Assembly (NCBI RefSeq): GCF_964355755.1 | Contig: NC_092677.1 | Span: forward strand, 20,304,101-20,368,100 | DNA from: Antedon mediterranea | Taxonomy: Eukaryota > Echinodermata > Crinoidea > Comatulida > Antedonidae | Direction of reading: 5' to 3' | Length of the DNA stretch: 64,000 nt | Program-made: the position numbers and the translations under genes | The notes under the pieces: model-generated | What the model was told of the DNA's origin: nothing | The model's input: the letters and a program-made list of their open reading frames with translations, nothing else | The model's database searches: none | Part shown: piece by piece, positions 22,751 through 36,348 of the stretch | Layout of the letters: every line of letters starts with the position of its first letter | How positions within the stretch are numbered: the stretch's first letter is position 1

Positions 22751-25700
22751 ATAAGAAAAAAAAAGAAATATCCCTAGAGGTTGGAACCCGCTACTGAGAG
22801 CACTCAAACCTGGGTATTACCCGTTACGCCACAAACCAGTAGATAACTGAAGAGCTGATAATAGTCTATTTATATGAAATTAATGATCACTCAATGAAAA
22901 ATAATGCCATGCAACTTTGTTTCTGATTTAAAAAAGGTTCATTTGTTTAGGCCTGACATTTACAACCCTCAAAATATCTCACTTTCAAAAAAAATATTTA
23001 TTTTCAATTAAAAAAAAAAGAAATGAAATATCTCTAGAGGTTCGAACCCACTACTGCGACCACTTAAACTTGAGCATTACCTGTTACGCCACAAACCAGT
23101 AGATGACTGAAGAGCTGATACTACTCTATTTATATGAAATAAATAATAAATCAATGAAAAATAATGCCATGCAACTTTGTTTCTGATTTTAAAAAAGGTT
23201 CATTTGTTTAGGCCTGACATTTACAACCCTAAAAAAATCTCACTTTCAAAAAAAATATTTATATTCAATTAAAAACAAAAGAAAAGAAATATCCCTAGAG
23301 GTTCGAACCCACTACTGCGAGCACTCAAACTTCAGCATTACCCGTTACGCCTCAAACCAGTAGATGACTGAAGAGCTGATAATACTTTATTTATATGAAA
23401 TGAATAATAAATCAATGAAAAATAATGCCATGCAACTTTGTTTCTGATTTTAAAAAAGATTCACTTGTTTAGGCCTGACATTCACAACCCTAAAAAAAAT
23501 CTCATTTTAAAAAAAAATATTTATTTTCAATAAGAAAAAAAAGAAGCAATATCCCTAGAGGTTGGAACCCGCTACTGAGAGCACTCAAACCTGGGTATTA
23601 CCCGTAACGCCACAAACCAGTAGATAACTGATGAGTTGATAATAGTCTATTTATATGAAATTAATGATCAATCAATGAAAAATAATGCCATGCCACTTTG
23701 TTTCTGATTTTAAAAAAGGTTCATTTGTTTAGGCCTGACATTTACAACCCTCAAAATATGTCACTTTCAAAAAAAAATTATTTTCAATTAAAAAAAAAGA
23801 AAAGAAATATACCTAGGGGTTCGAACCCACTACTGCGAACACTCAAACTTGAGCATTACCCGTTACGCCTCAAACCAGTAGATGACTGAAGAGCTGATAA
23901 TACTCTATTTATATGAAATTAATAATAAATCAATGAAAAATAATGCCATGCAACCTTGTTTCTGATTTTAAAAAAGGTTCACTTGTTTAGGCCTGACATT
24001 TACAACCCTCAAAATATCTCACTTTCAAAAACAATATTTATTTTAAATTAAAAAAAAAAAAAAAAAAATATCCGTAGAGGTTCGAACCCACTAGTGAGAG
24101 CACTCAAATTTGGGCATTACCCGTTACGCCACAAACCAGTAGATGACTGAAGAGCTGATAATACTCTATTTATATGAAATAAATAATAAATCAATGAAAA
24201 ATAATGCCATGCAACTTTGTTTCTGATTTTAAAAAAGGACCACTTGTTTAGGCCTGATATTTACAACCCTCAAAATATCTCACTTTCAAAAACAATATTT
24301 ATTTTCAATTTAAAAAAAAAAAAATCCCTAGAGGTTCGAACCTACTACTGAGAGCACTCAAACCTGAGCATTATCCGTTACGCCACAAACCAGTAGGTGA
24401 CTGAGTAGCTGATAATAGTCTATTTATATGAAATGAATGATCAATCAATGAAAAACAATGCCATGCAACTTTGTTTCTGATTTTAAAAAAGATCCATTTG
24501 TTTAGGCCTGACATTCACAACCCTAAAAAAAATCTCATTTTTAAAAAAAATATTTATTTTCAATAAGAAAAAAAGAGTAATATCCCTAGAGGTTGGAACC
24601 CGCTACTGAGAGCACTCAAACCTGGGTATTACCCGTTACGCCACAAACCAGTAGATAACTGAAGAGCTGATAATAGTCTATTTATATGAAATTAATGATC
24701 AATCAATGAAAAATAATGCCATGCAACTTTGTTTCTGATTTAAAAAAGGTTCATTTGTTTAGGCCTGACATTTACAACCCTCAAAATATCTCACTTTCAA
24801 AAAAAATATTTATTTTCAATTAAAAAAAAAGAAAAAAAATATTTGTAGAGGTTCGAACCCACTACTGCGAGAACTCAAACCTTAGCACTACCGGTTACGC
24901 CACAAACCAGTAGATGACTGAAGAGCTGATAATACTCTATTTATATGAAATTAATAATAAATCAATGAAAAATAATGCCATGCAACTTTGTTTCTGATTT
25001 TAAAAAAGGTTCACTTGTTTAGGCCTGACATTTACAACCCTCAAAATATCTCACTTTCAAAAACAATATTTATTTTAAATTAAAAAAAAAAAAAAAAAAA
25101 TATCCGTAGAGGTTCGAACCCACTAGTGAGAGCACTCAAATTTGGGCATTACTCGTTACGCCACAAACCAGTAGATGACTGAAGAGCTGATAATACTCTA
25201 TTTATATGAAATAAATAATAAATCAATGAAAAATAATGCCATGCAACTTTGTTTCTGATTTTAAAAAAGGACCACTTGTTTAGGCCTGATATTTACAACC
25301 CTCAAAATATCTCACATTCAAAAACAATATTTATTTTCAATTTAAAAAAAAAAAAATCCCTAGAGGTTCGAACCTACTACTGAGAGCACTCAAACCTGAG
25401 CATTATCCGTTACGCCACAAACCAGTAGGTGACTGAGTAGCTGATAATAGTCTATTTATATGAAATGAATGATCAATCAATGAAAAACAATGCCATGCAA
25501 CTTTGTTTCTGATTTTAAAAAAGATCCATTTGTTTAGGCCTGACATTCACAACCCTAAAAAAAATCTCATTTTCAAAAAAAATATTTATTTTCAATAAGA
25601 AAAAAAGAGTAATATCCCTAGAGGTTGGAACCCGCTACTGAGAGCACTCAAACCTGGGTATTACCCGTTACGCCACAAACCAGTAGATAACTGAAGAGCT

Positions 25701-28700
25701 GATAATAGTCTATTTATATGAAATTAATGATCAATCAATGAAAAATAATGCCATGCAACTTTGTTTCTGATTTAAAAAAGGTTCATTTGTTTAGGCCTGA
25801 CATTTACAACCCTCAAAATATCTCACTTTCAAAAAAAATATTTATTTTCAATTAAAAAAAAAGAAAAAAAATATTTGTAGAGGTTCGAACCCACTACTGC
25901 GAGAACTCAAACCTTAGCACTACCGGTTACGCCACAAACCAGTAGATGACTGAAGAGCTGATAATACTCTATTTATATGAAATTAATAATAAATCAATGA
26001 AAAATAATGCCATGCAACTTTGTTTCTGATTTTAAAAAAGGTTCACTTGTTTAGGCCTGACATTTACAACCCTCAAAATATCTCACTTTCAAAAACAATA
26101 TTTATTTTAAATAAAAAAAAAAAGAAACAAAATATCCGTAGAGGTTCGAACCCACTAGTGAAAGCACTCAAACTTGAGCATTACCCGTTACGCCACAAAC
26201 CAGTAGATGACTGAAGAGCTGACAATACTCTATTTATATGAAATGAATGATCAATCAATGAAAAATAATGCCATGCAACTTTGTTTCTGATTTTAAAAAA
26301 GGTCCACTTGTTTAGGCCTGACATTTACAACCCTCAAAATATCTCACTTTCAAAAACAATATTTATTTTCAATAAAAAAAAAAAAAAAAAAAATATTCGT
26401 AGAGGTTCGAACCCACTACTGCGAGAACTCAAACCTGAGCATTACCCGTTACGCCTCAAACCAGTAGATGACTGAAGAGCTGATAATACTCTATTTATAT
26501 GAAATTAATAATAAATCAATGAAAAATAATGCAATGCAACTTTGTTTCTGATTTTAAAAAAGGTTCATTTGTTTAGGCCTGTCATTTACAACCCTCAAAA
26601 TATCTCACCTTCAAAAACAATATTTATTTTAAATAAAAAAAAAAAAGAAACAAAATATCCGTAGAGGTTCGAACCCACTAGTGAAAGCACTCAAACTTGA
26701 GCATTACCCGTTACGCCACAAACCAGTAGATGACTGAAGAGCTGACAATACTCTATTTATATGAAATGAATGATCAATCAATGAAAAATAATACCATGCA
26801 ACTTTGTTTCTGATTTTAAAAAAGGTCCACTTGTTTAGGCCTGACATTTACAACCCTCAAAATATCTCACTTTCAAAAACAATATTTTTTTCAATAAAAA
26901 AAAAAAGAAAACAAATATTCGTAGAGGTTCGAACCCACTACTGCGAGAACTCAAACCTGAGCATTACCCGTTACGCCACAAACCAGTAGATGACTGAAGA
27001 GCTGATAATACTCTATTTATATGAAATTAATAATAAATCAATGAAAAATAATGCAATGCAACTTTGTTTCTGATTTTAAAAAAGGTTCATTTGTTTAGGC
27101 CTGTCATTTACAACCCTCAAAATATCTCACCTTCAAAAAAAATATTTATTTTCAATAAAAAAAAAAAAGAAAAGAAATATCCCTAGAAGTTCGAACCCAC
27201 TACTGCGAGAACTCAAACCTGAGCATTACCCGTTACGCCTCAAACCAGTAGATGACTGAAGAGCTGATAATACTCTATTTATATGAAATTAATAATAAAT
27301 CAATGAAAAATAATGCAATGCAACTTTGTTTCTGATTTTAAAAAACGTTCATTTGTTTAGGCCTGTCATTTACAACCCTCAAAATATCTCACCTTCAAAA
27401 ACAATATTTATTTTAAATAAAAAAAAAAAAGAAACAAAATATCCGTAGAGGTTCGAACCCACTAGTGAAAGCACTCAAACTTGAGCATTACCCGTTACGC
27501 CACAAACCAGTAGATGACTGAAGAGCTGACAATACTCTATTTATATGAAATGAATGATCAATCAATGAAAAATAATGCCATGAAACTTTGTTTCTGATTT
27601 TAAAAAAGGTCCACTTGTTTAGGCCTGACATTTACAACCCTCAAAATATCTCACTTTCAAAAACAATATTTTTTTCAATAAAAAAAAAAAAGAAAACAAA
27701 TATTCGTAGCGGTTCGAACCCACTACTGCGAGAACTCAAACCTGAGCATTACCCGTCACGCCACAAACCAGTAGATGACTGAAGAGCTGATAATACTCTA
27801 TTTATATGAAATTAATAATAAATCAATGAAAAATAATGCCATGCAACTTTGTTTCTGATTTTAAAAAAGGTTCACTTGTTTAGGCCTGACATTTACAACC
27901 CTCAAAATATCTCACTTTCAAAAACAATATTTATTTTAAATAAAAAAAAAAAAGAAACAAAATATCCGTAGAGGTTCGAACCCACTAGTAAAAGCACTCA
28001 AACTTGAGCATTACCCGTTACGCCACAAACCAGTAGATGACTGAAGAGCTGACAATACTCTATTTATATGAAATGAATGATCAATCAATGAAAAATAATG
28101 CCATGCAACTTTGTTTCTGATTTTAAAAAAGGTCCACTTGTTTAGGCCTGACATTTACAACCCTCAAAATATCTCACTTTCAAAAACAATATTTATTTTC
28201 CATAAAAAAAAAAAAAAAAAAAAATATTCGTAGAGGTTCGAACCCACTACTGCGAGAACTCAAACCTTACCATTACCCGTTACGCCTCAAACCAGTAGAT
28301 GACTGAAGAGCTGATAATACTCTATTTATATGAAATTAATAATAAATCAATGAAAAATAATGCCATGCAACTTTGTTTCTGATTTTAAAAAAGGTTCACT
28401 TGTTTAGGCCTGACATTTACAACCCTCAAAATATCTCACTTTCAAAAACAATATTTATTTTAAATAAAAAAAAAAAAGAAACAAAATATCCGTAGAGGTT
28501 CGAACCCACTAGTGAAAGCACTCAAACTTGAGCATTACCCGTTACGCCACAAACCAGTATATGACTGAAGAGCTGACAATACTCTATTTATATGAAATGA
28601 ATGATCAATCAATGAAAAATAATGCCATGCAACTTTGTTTCTGATTTTAAAAAAGGTCCACTTGTTTAGGCCTGACATTTACAACCCTCAAAATATCTCA

Positions 28701-31700
28701 CCTTCAAAAACAATATTTATTTTCTATAAAAAAAAAAAGAAAAGAAATATCCATAGAGGTTCGAACCCACTACTGCGAGCACTCAAACTTGAGCATTACC
28801 CGTTACGCCTCAAACCAGTAGATGACTGAAGAGCTGATAATACTCTATTTATATGAAATGAATAATAAATCAATGAAAAATAATGCCATGCAACTTTGTT
28901 CCTGATTTTAAAAAAGGTTCACTTGTTTAGGCCTGACATTTACAACCCTCAAAATATCTCACTTTCAAAAACAATATTTATTTTAAATAAAAAAAAAAAA
29001 AGAAACAAAATATCCGTAGAGGTTCGAACCCACTAGTGAGAGCACTCAAACTTGAGCATTACCCGTTACGCCACAAACCAGTAGATGAATGAAGAGCTGA
29101 CAATACTCTATTTATATGAAATAAATAATAAATCAATGAAAAATAATGCCATGCAACTTTGTTTCTGATTTTAAAAAAGGTTCACTTGTTTAGGCCTGAC
29201 ATTTACAACCCTCAAAATATCTCACTTTCAAAAACAATATTTATTTTAAATAAAAAAAAAAAATATCCGTAGAGGTTCGAACCCACTAGTGAGAGCACTC
29301 AAACTTGAGCATTACCCGTTACGCCACAAACCAGTAGATAACTGAATAGCTGATAATAGTCTATTTATATGAAATGAATGATCAATCAATGAAAAATAAT
29401 GCCATGCAACTTTGTTTCTGATTTTAAAAAAGGTCCACTTGTTTAGGCCTGACATTTACAACCCTCAAAATATCTCACTTTCAAAAACAATATTTTTTTC
29501 AATAAAAAAAAAAAAGAAAACAAATATTCGTAGAGGTTCGAACCCACTACTGCGAGAACTCAAACCTGAGCATTACCCGTTACGCCTCAAACCAGTAGAT
29601 GACTGAAGAGCTAATAATACTCTATTTATATGAAATTAATAATAAATCAATGAAAAATAATGCCATGCAACTTTGTTTCTGATTTTAAAAAAGGTTCACT
29701 TGGGTAGGCCTGACATTTACAACCCTCAAAATATCTCACTTTCAAAAACAATATTTATTTTAAATAAAAAAAAAAGAAACAAAATATTCGTAGTGGTTCG
29801 AACCCACTAGTGAAAGCACTCAAACTTCAGCATTACCCGTTACGCCACAAACCAGTAGATGACTGAAGAGCTGACAATACTCTATTTATATGAAATGAAT
29901 GATCAATCAATGAAAAATAATGCCATGCAACTTTGTTTCTGATTTTAAAAAAGGTTCATTTGTTTAGGCCTGTCATTTACAACCCTCAAAATATCTCACC
30001 TTCAAAAAAAATATTTATTTTCAATAAAAAAAAAAAAGAAAAGAAATATCCCTAGAGGTTCGAAGCCACTACTGCGAGAACTCAAACCTGAGCATTATCC
30101 GTTACGCCTCAAACCAGTAGATGACTGGAGAGCTGATAATACTCTATTTATATGAAATTAATAATAAATCAATGAAAAATAATGCAATGCAACTTTGTTT
30201 CTGATTTTAAAAAAGGTTCATTTGTTTAGGCCTGTCATTTACAACCCTCAAAATATCTCACCTTCAAAAAAAATATTTATTTTCAATAAAAAAAAAAAAG
30301 AAAAGAAATATCCCTAGAGGTTCGAACCCACTAGTGAGAGCACTCAAACTTAAGCATTACCCGTTACGCCACAAACCAGTAGATAACTGAAGAGCTGATA
30401 ATAGTCTATTTATATGAAATGAATGATCAATCCATGAAAAATAATGCCATGCAACTTTGTTTCTGATTTTAAAAAAGGTCCACTTGTTTAGGCCTGACAT
30501 TTACAACCCTCAAAATATCTCACTTTCAAAAACAATATTTTTTTCAATAAAAAAAAAAAAGAAAACAAATATTCGTAGAGGTTCGAACCCACTACTGCGA
30601 GAACTCAAACCTGAGCATTACCCGTTACGCCTCAAACCAGTAGATGACTGAAGAGCTGATAATACTCTATTTATATGGAATTAATAATAAATCAATGAAA
30701 AATAATGCCATGCAACTTTGTTTCTGATTTTAAAAAAGGTTCACTTGTTTAGGCCTGACATTTACAACCCTCAAAATATCTCACTTTCAAAAACAATATT
30801 TATTTTAAATAAAAAAAAAAAAGAAACAAAATATCCGTAGAGGTTCGAACCCACTAGTGAAAGCACTCAAAATTGAGCATTACCCGTTACGCCACAAACC
30901 AGTAGATGACTGAAGAGCTGACAATACTCTATTTATATGAAATGAATGATCAATCAATGAAAAATAATGCCATGCAACTTTGTTTCTGATTTTAAAAAAG
31001 GTCCACTTGTTTAGGCCTGACATTTACAACCCTCAAAATATCTCACTTTCAAAAACAATATTTATTTTCAATAAAAAAAAAAAAAAAAAAAAATATTCGT
31101 AGAGGTTCGAACCCACTACTGCGAGAACTCAAACCTGAGCATTACCCGTTACGCCTCAAACCAGTAGATGACTGAAGAGCTGATAATACTCTATTTATAT
31201 GAAATTAATAATAAATCAATGAAAAATAATGCAATGCAACTTTGTTTCTGATTTTAAAAAAGGTTCATTTGTTTAGGCCTGTCATTTACAACCCTCAAAA
31301 TATCTCACCTTCAAAAAAAATATTTATTTTCAATAAAAAAAAAAAAAGAAATATCCCTAGAGGTTCGAACCCACTACTGCAAGCACTCAAACTTGAGCAT
31401 TACCCGTTACGCCTCAAACCAGTAGATGACTGAAGAGCTGATAATACTCTATTTATATGAAATGAAATGAATAATAAATCAATGAAAAATAATGCCATGC
31501 AACTTTGTTTCTGATTTTAAAAAAGGTTCACTTGTTTAGGCCTGACATTTACAACCCTCAAAATATCTCACCTTCAAAAACAATATTTATTTTCAAATAA
31601 AAAAAAAAGAAAAAAAAAATATCCCTAGAAGTTCGAACCCACTATTGAAATCACTCAAACCTGAGCATTAACCGTTCGCCGCAAACCATTTTATGACTGA

Positions 31701-33300
31701 AGAGCTGATAATACTCTATTTATATGAAATTAATAATAAATCAATGAAAAATAATGCCATGCAACTTTGTTTCTGATTTTAAAAAAGGTTCATTTGTTTA
31801 GGCCTGTCATTTACAACCCTCAAAATATCTCACCTTCAAAAAAAATATTTATTTTCAATAAAAAAAAAAAAGAAAAGAAATATCCCTAGAGGTTCGAACC
31901 CACTAGTGAGAGCACTCAAACTTGAGCATTACCCGTTACGCCACAAACCAGTAGATAACTGAAGAGCTGATAATAGTCTATTTATATGAAATGAATGATC
32001 AATCAATGAAAAATAATGCCATGCAACTTTGTTTCTGATTTTAAAAAAGGTCCACTTGTTTAGGCCTGACATTTACAACCCTCAAAATATCTCACTTTCA
32101 AAAACAATATTTTTTTCAATAAAAAAAAAAAAGAAAACAAATATTCGTAGAGGTTCGAACCCACTACTGCGAGAACTCAAACCTGAGCATTACCCGTTGC
32201 GCCTCAAACCAGTAGATGACTGAAGAGCTGATAATACTCTATTTATATGAAATTAATAATAAATCAATGAAAAATAATGCCATGCAACTTTGTTTCTGAT
32301 TTTAAAAAAGATCCATTTGTTTAGGCCTGACATTTACAACCCTAAAAAATATCTCATTTTCAAAAAAAATATTTATTTTCAATAAGAAAAAAAAAAGAAA
32401 TATCCCTAGAGGTTGGAACCCGCTACTGAGAGCACTCAAACCTGGGTATTACCCGTTACGCCACAAACCAGTAGATAACTGAAGAGCTGATAATAGTCTA
32501 TTTATATGAAATTAATGATCAATCAATGAAAAATAATGCCATGCAACTTTGTTTCTGATTTTAAAAAAGGTCCACTTGTTTAGGCCTGACATTTACAACC
32601 CTCAAACTATATCACTTTCAAAAACCATATTTATTTTAAATTTTAAAAAAAAATAGAAAAAAAATATTCGTAGAGGTTCGAACCCACCACTGCGAGAACT
32701 CAAACCTGAGCACTACCAGTTACGCTACAAACCAGTAGATGACTGAAGAGCTGATAATAGTCTATTTATATGAAATTAATAATAAATCAATGAAAAATAA
32801 TGCCATGCAACTTTGTTTCTGATTTTAAAAAAGGTTAACTTGTTTAGGCCTGACATTTACAACCCTCAAAATATCTCACTTTCAAAAACAATATTTATTA
32901 AAAAAAAAAAAAAAAAGAAACAAAATATCCGTAGAGGTTCGAACCTACTAGTGAGAGAACTCACACTTGAGCATTACCCGTTACGCCACAAACCAGTAGA
33001 TGACTGAAGAGCTGATAATACTCTATTTATATGAAATAAATAATAAATCAATGAAAAATAATGCCATGCAACTTTGTTTCTGATTTTAAAAAAGGTCCAC
33101 TTGTTTAGGCCTGACATTTACAACCCTCAAAATATCTCACTTTCAAAAACCATATTTATTTTCAATTTAAAAAAAAAAGAAAAAAAATATCCCTAGAGGT
33201 TCGACCAACTACTCAGAGCACTCAAAACTGAGCATTACCCGTTACGCCACAAACCAGTAGATGACTGAAGAGCTGATAATAGTCTATTTATATGAAATGA
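22748..33300. repeat. Block A copy 2
   Basis: Near-perfect copy of 7311-17863. It starts inside a chimeric monomer: up to about 22750 the sequence follows block B (CAGTTGCAACCC), then it switches to block A after TATTTTCAAT. After 33300 it leaves block A and continues with a type E monomer. In the other copy one extra type C monomer comes first. Confidence 0.9.
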
Positions 33301-35425
33301 ATTATCAATCAATGAAAAATAATGCCATGCAACTTTGTTTCTGATTTAAAAAAAGGTTCACTTGTTTAGGCCTGACATTTACAACCCTAAAAATATCTCA
33401 CTTTCAAAAACAATATTTATTTTCAATTTTAAAAAAAAATCCCTAGAGGTTCGAACCCACTACTGACAGAACTCAAACCTGAGCATTATCCGTTACGCCA
33501 CCAACCAGTAGGTGACTGAGGAGCTGATAATAGTCTATTTATATGAAATGAATGATCAATCAATGAAAAATAATGCCATGAAACTTTGTTTCTGATTTTA
33601 AAAAAGGTTCACTTGTTTTGGCCTGACATTTACAACCCTCAAAATATCTCACTTTCAAAAACAATATTTTTTCAATTAAAAAAAAAAAAGAAATAAAATA
33701 TCAGTAGAGGTTCGAACCCACTAGTGAGAGCACTCAAACTTGAGCATTACCCGTTACGCCACAAACCAGTAGATGACTGAAGAGCTGATAATAGTCTATT
33801 TATATGAAATGAATGATCAATCAATGAAAAATAATGCCATGCAACTTTGTTTCTGATTTTAAAAAAGGTTCACTTGTTTAGGCCTGATATTTACAACCCT
33901 CAAAATATCTCACTTTCAAAAAGCATATTTATTTTCAATTTAAAAAAAAAAGAAAAAAAATATCCCTAGAGGTTCGACCCACTACTCAGAGCACTCAAAC
34001 CTGAGCATTACCCGTTACGCCACAAACCAGTAGATGACTGAAGAGCTGATAATAGTCTATTTATATGAAATGAATGATCAATCAATGAAAATAATGCCAT
34101 GCAACTTTGTTTCTGATTTTAAAAAAGGTCCACTTGTTTAGGCCTGACATTTACAACCCTCAAAATATCTCACTTTCAAAAACAATATTTATTTTCAATT
34201 AAAAAAAAAAGAAAAAAAATATTCGTAGAGGTTCGAACCCACTACTGCGAGAACTAAAACCTGAGCACTACCGGTTACGCCACAAACCAGTAGATGACTG
34301 AAGAGCTGATAACAGTCTATTTATTTGAAATGAATGATCCATCAATGTAAAATGATGTTATGCAACTTTGTTTCTGATTTAAAAAAAAGGTCCACTTGGT
34401 TAGGCTTGACATTTAAAACCCTCAAAATATCTCACTTTCAAAAACCATATTTATTTTCAATTTAAAAAAAAAGAAAAAAAATATCCCTTGAGGTTCGACC
34501 CACTACTCAGAGCACTCAAACCTGAGCATTACCCGTTACGCCACAAACCAGTAGATGACTGAAGAGCTGATAATAGTCTATTTATATGAAATGAATTATC
34601 AATCAATGAAAAATAATGCCATGCAACTTTGTTTCTGATTTTAAAAAAGGTCCTCTTGTTTAGGCCTGACATTTACAACCCTCAAACTATCTCACTTTCA
34701 AAAACCATATTTATTTTCAATTTAAAAAAAAAAGAAAAAAAGTATCCCTAGAGGTTCGACCCACTACTCAGAGCACTCAAACCTGAGCTTTACTCGTTAC
34801 GCCACAAACCAGTAGATGACTGAAGAGCTGGTAATAGTCTATTTATATGAAATGAATTATCAATCAATGAAAAATAATGTCATGCAACTTTGTTTCTGAT
34901 TTTAAAAAAGATCCATTTGTTTAGGCCTGACATTTACAACCCTAAAAAATATCTCATTTTCAAAAAAAATATTTATTTTCAATAAGAAAAAAAAAAGCAA
35001 TATCCCTAGAGGTTGGAACCCGCTACTGAGAGCACTCAAACCTGGGTATTACCCGTTACTCCACAAACCAGTAGATAACTGAAGAGCTGATAATAGTCTA
35101 TTTATATGAAATTAATGATCAATCAATGAAAAATAATGCCATGCAACTTTGTTTCTGATTTCAAAAAAGGTTCACTTGTTTAGGCCTGACTTTTACAACC
35201 CTCAAAATATCTCACTTTCAAAAACAATATTTTTTTCAATAAAAAAAAAAAAAAAAAAAATTTTCGTAGAGGTCCGAACCCACTACTGCGAGAACTCAAA
35301 CCTGAGCATTACCCCTTACGCCTCAAACCAGTAGATGACTGAAGAGCTGATAATACTCTATTTATATGAAATTAATAATAAATCAATGAAAAATAATGCC
35401 ATGCAACTTTGTTTCTGATTTTAAA
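33301..35425. repeat. Mixed monomers left of the insertion
   Basis: About eight monomers of types E, C, D and B, and one of the divergent kind with ATCCATCAATGTAAAATGAT (34337-34356). The last monomer is broken after GATTTTAAA at 35425 by the insertion. No gene is seen. Confidence 0.85.
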
Positions 35426-35443
35426 CAAGCACGAATGTGCAAT

Positions 35444-35454
35444 ACTCGGGGTAC
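35444..35454. repeat. Left inverted end ACTCGGGGTAC
   Basis: Eleven bases that are the exact reverse complement of 36957-36967. Just outside lies a small hairpin, GCAC-GAAT-GTGC (35429-35440). Confidence 0.65.
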
Positions 35455-35470
35455 AGCGAAAGAAGCTGTA

Positions 35471-35480
35471 ATGACGTCAT
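35471..35480. promoter_or_regulatory. CRE-like palindrome ATGACGTCAT
   Basis: Ten-base perfect palindrome containing TGACGTCA, the consensus of CREB/ATF-type bZIP factors. Related ACGTCA sites lie at 35493-35498 and near 35552. No gene start is seen next to them, so a regulatory role is unproven. Confidence 0.25.
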
Positions 35481-35841
35481 AAGACCGGATGTAACGTCAC
35501 ATACACATCAAAAACCGCGCTACCAAATACGGCTATACGATACCATCTTCGAGACGTCATATGGCTGCATCCGGTATGAAATTAAAAAATCCGGCTCTCT
35601 ATAGCTTTGAGGACATGTCCCTGTAGTATATTCATGCTAAATCCGAGCTCAATACTACAACGAATAAGGGAGGAGTAGTACTTTATAAATTGCACTTTTT
35701 GCTCAATATAGTGTCCGGATGGAAGAAGAAGAGGAAAAGATGAGAGAGTCCTAGACTCAGGTACCCCGACTAATAAAACGATATATACTCTATATCATTT
35801 TACGTATACAGTATATTTCACCATAAAGTTAAAGAAAAATA

Positions 35842-35912
35842 GGTTTCGCCAGGGCTCGAACCGGGACCTTCTGGGAGTTAAGCAGACTTGACAACCACTA
35901 CACTACGAAAGT
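35842..35912 (-). pseudogene. tRNA-Val(AAC)-like sequence a, decayed
   Basis: On the minus strand the sequence keeps GTAGTGTAGTGG (A box), GGTTCGAGCC (B box) and an anticodon loop TTAACTC, which reads AAC for valine. Two of seven acceptor pairs (positions 1 and 2) and one anticodon-stem pair are lost, and the sequence is one base short before the T stem, compared with the usual tRNA-Val. It is followed by TATTTTTC, a Pol III stop signal. It is most likely a tRNA-derived pseudogene inside a repeat unit. Confidence 0.6.
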
Positions 35913-36124
35913 TCTTACACCAAAAATGTGGGTTACACAAAGTTTTTTAATCCATTTAAATTACAAATAAATTATTATGTAATAAGCACAAAGCAAGATA
36001 AACATGTGTAAAAGTGATAATTACCGATTACACAAAATAAATATTTTTAAAAATAATAAAAATAAGATATACTGTATATCATATTACCTTATCAGTACTT
36101 TTTACCATAAAGTTGAAAAAAAAA

Positions 36125-36196
36125 GGTTTCGCCCGGGCTCGAACCGGGGACCTTCTGCGTGTTAAGCAGACGTGATAACCACTACGCCAAGAAGCC
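36125..36196 (-). tRNA. tRNA-Val(AAC)-like sequence b
   Basis: 72 bases on the minus strand. The anticodon arm TCTGC-TTAACAC-GCAGA pairs fully and reads AAC. The T arm CCCGG-TTCGAGC-CCGGG pairs fully. The A box is TGGCGTAGTGG and the B box GGTTCGAGCC. The acceptor stem GGCTTCT/CGAAACC has mismatches at pairs 3 and 7, and one D-stem pair is lost. A run of nine T follows. The anticodon arm and 3' half look like animal tRNA-Val as I know it. It could be a functional or a recently decayed gene; because it lies in a repeat unit I lean towards tRNA-derived repeat. Confidence 0.55.
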
Positions 36197-36271
36197 GCAT
36201 ATAACTACATAACGCTGTGGTGTGTGTCACACATTGTGGCTTCTTAATTAAACAAATTAATTAACAAAAAA

Positions 36272-36310
36272 GCACGAATGTGCAATACTCGGGGTACAGC
36301 GAAAAAAGCT
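36272..36310. mobile_element. Left end of MITE-like segment M2
   Basis: Repeats GCACGAATGTGCAATACTCG and GGGTACAGCGAA of the insertion's left edge. ACTCGGGGTAC lies at 36287-36297. The middle of M1 is missing here. The sequence passes through TACAGACGTATACAG into the second tRNA-Val unit pair, and the M1 right half resumes only at about 36786. Confidence 0.6.
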
Positions 36311-36348
36311 GTATACAGACGTATACAGTTAGAAAGTAAAGAAAAATA

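Larger units (their letters stand above)
1..35425. repeat. Satellite array, left arm (about 260 bp monomer)
   Basis: Direct head-to-tail repeats fill this arm without inversion. Each monomer runs, on the plus strand, through a conserved stretch with an AGGCCT site, an A-rich tract of about 8-22 bases, a tRNA-like part around GGTTCGAACCC, then CCAGTAGATGACTGAAGAG, CTATTTATATGAAAT and a spacer with ATCAATCAATG. Spacing of the GGTTCGAAC landmark is mostly 252-262 bp. Monomers differ by point changes and by A-tract length and fall into subfamilies. Nothing unrelated to the monomer is seen here. This is tandem satellite DNA; its chromosomal position (centromeric, subtelomeric or other) cannot be told from sequence. 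Confidence 0.97.
35429..35771. mobile_element. MITE-like segment M1
   Basis: About 343 bp from GCACGAATGTGC to GTACCCCGACT. It has ACTCGGGGTAC at 35444-35454 and the inverted partner, with one mismatch, at 35761-35771. The right half from AAATCCGGCTCTCTATAG recurs at the right end of the insertion (about 36786-36967), and the left end recurs at about 36272-36313. No coding capacity. A small non-autonomous DNA transposon is the simplest reading; a fragment of a larger element is possible. Confidence 0.5.
35772..36270. repeat. tRNA-Val unit pair R1
   Basis: Two related tandem units. They share a leader (ATATACT...GTATA, then CACCATAAAGTT or similar), an A run, a tRNA-Val-like sequence on the minus strand and an AT-rich tail; the two GGTTTCGCC landmarks are 283 bases apart (35842 and 36125). 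The block ends with GTGTGTCACAC, and with two TTAATTAA stretches. It is repeated as R2 about 508 bases downstream. Confidence 0.7.
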
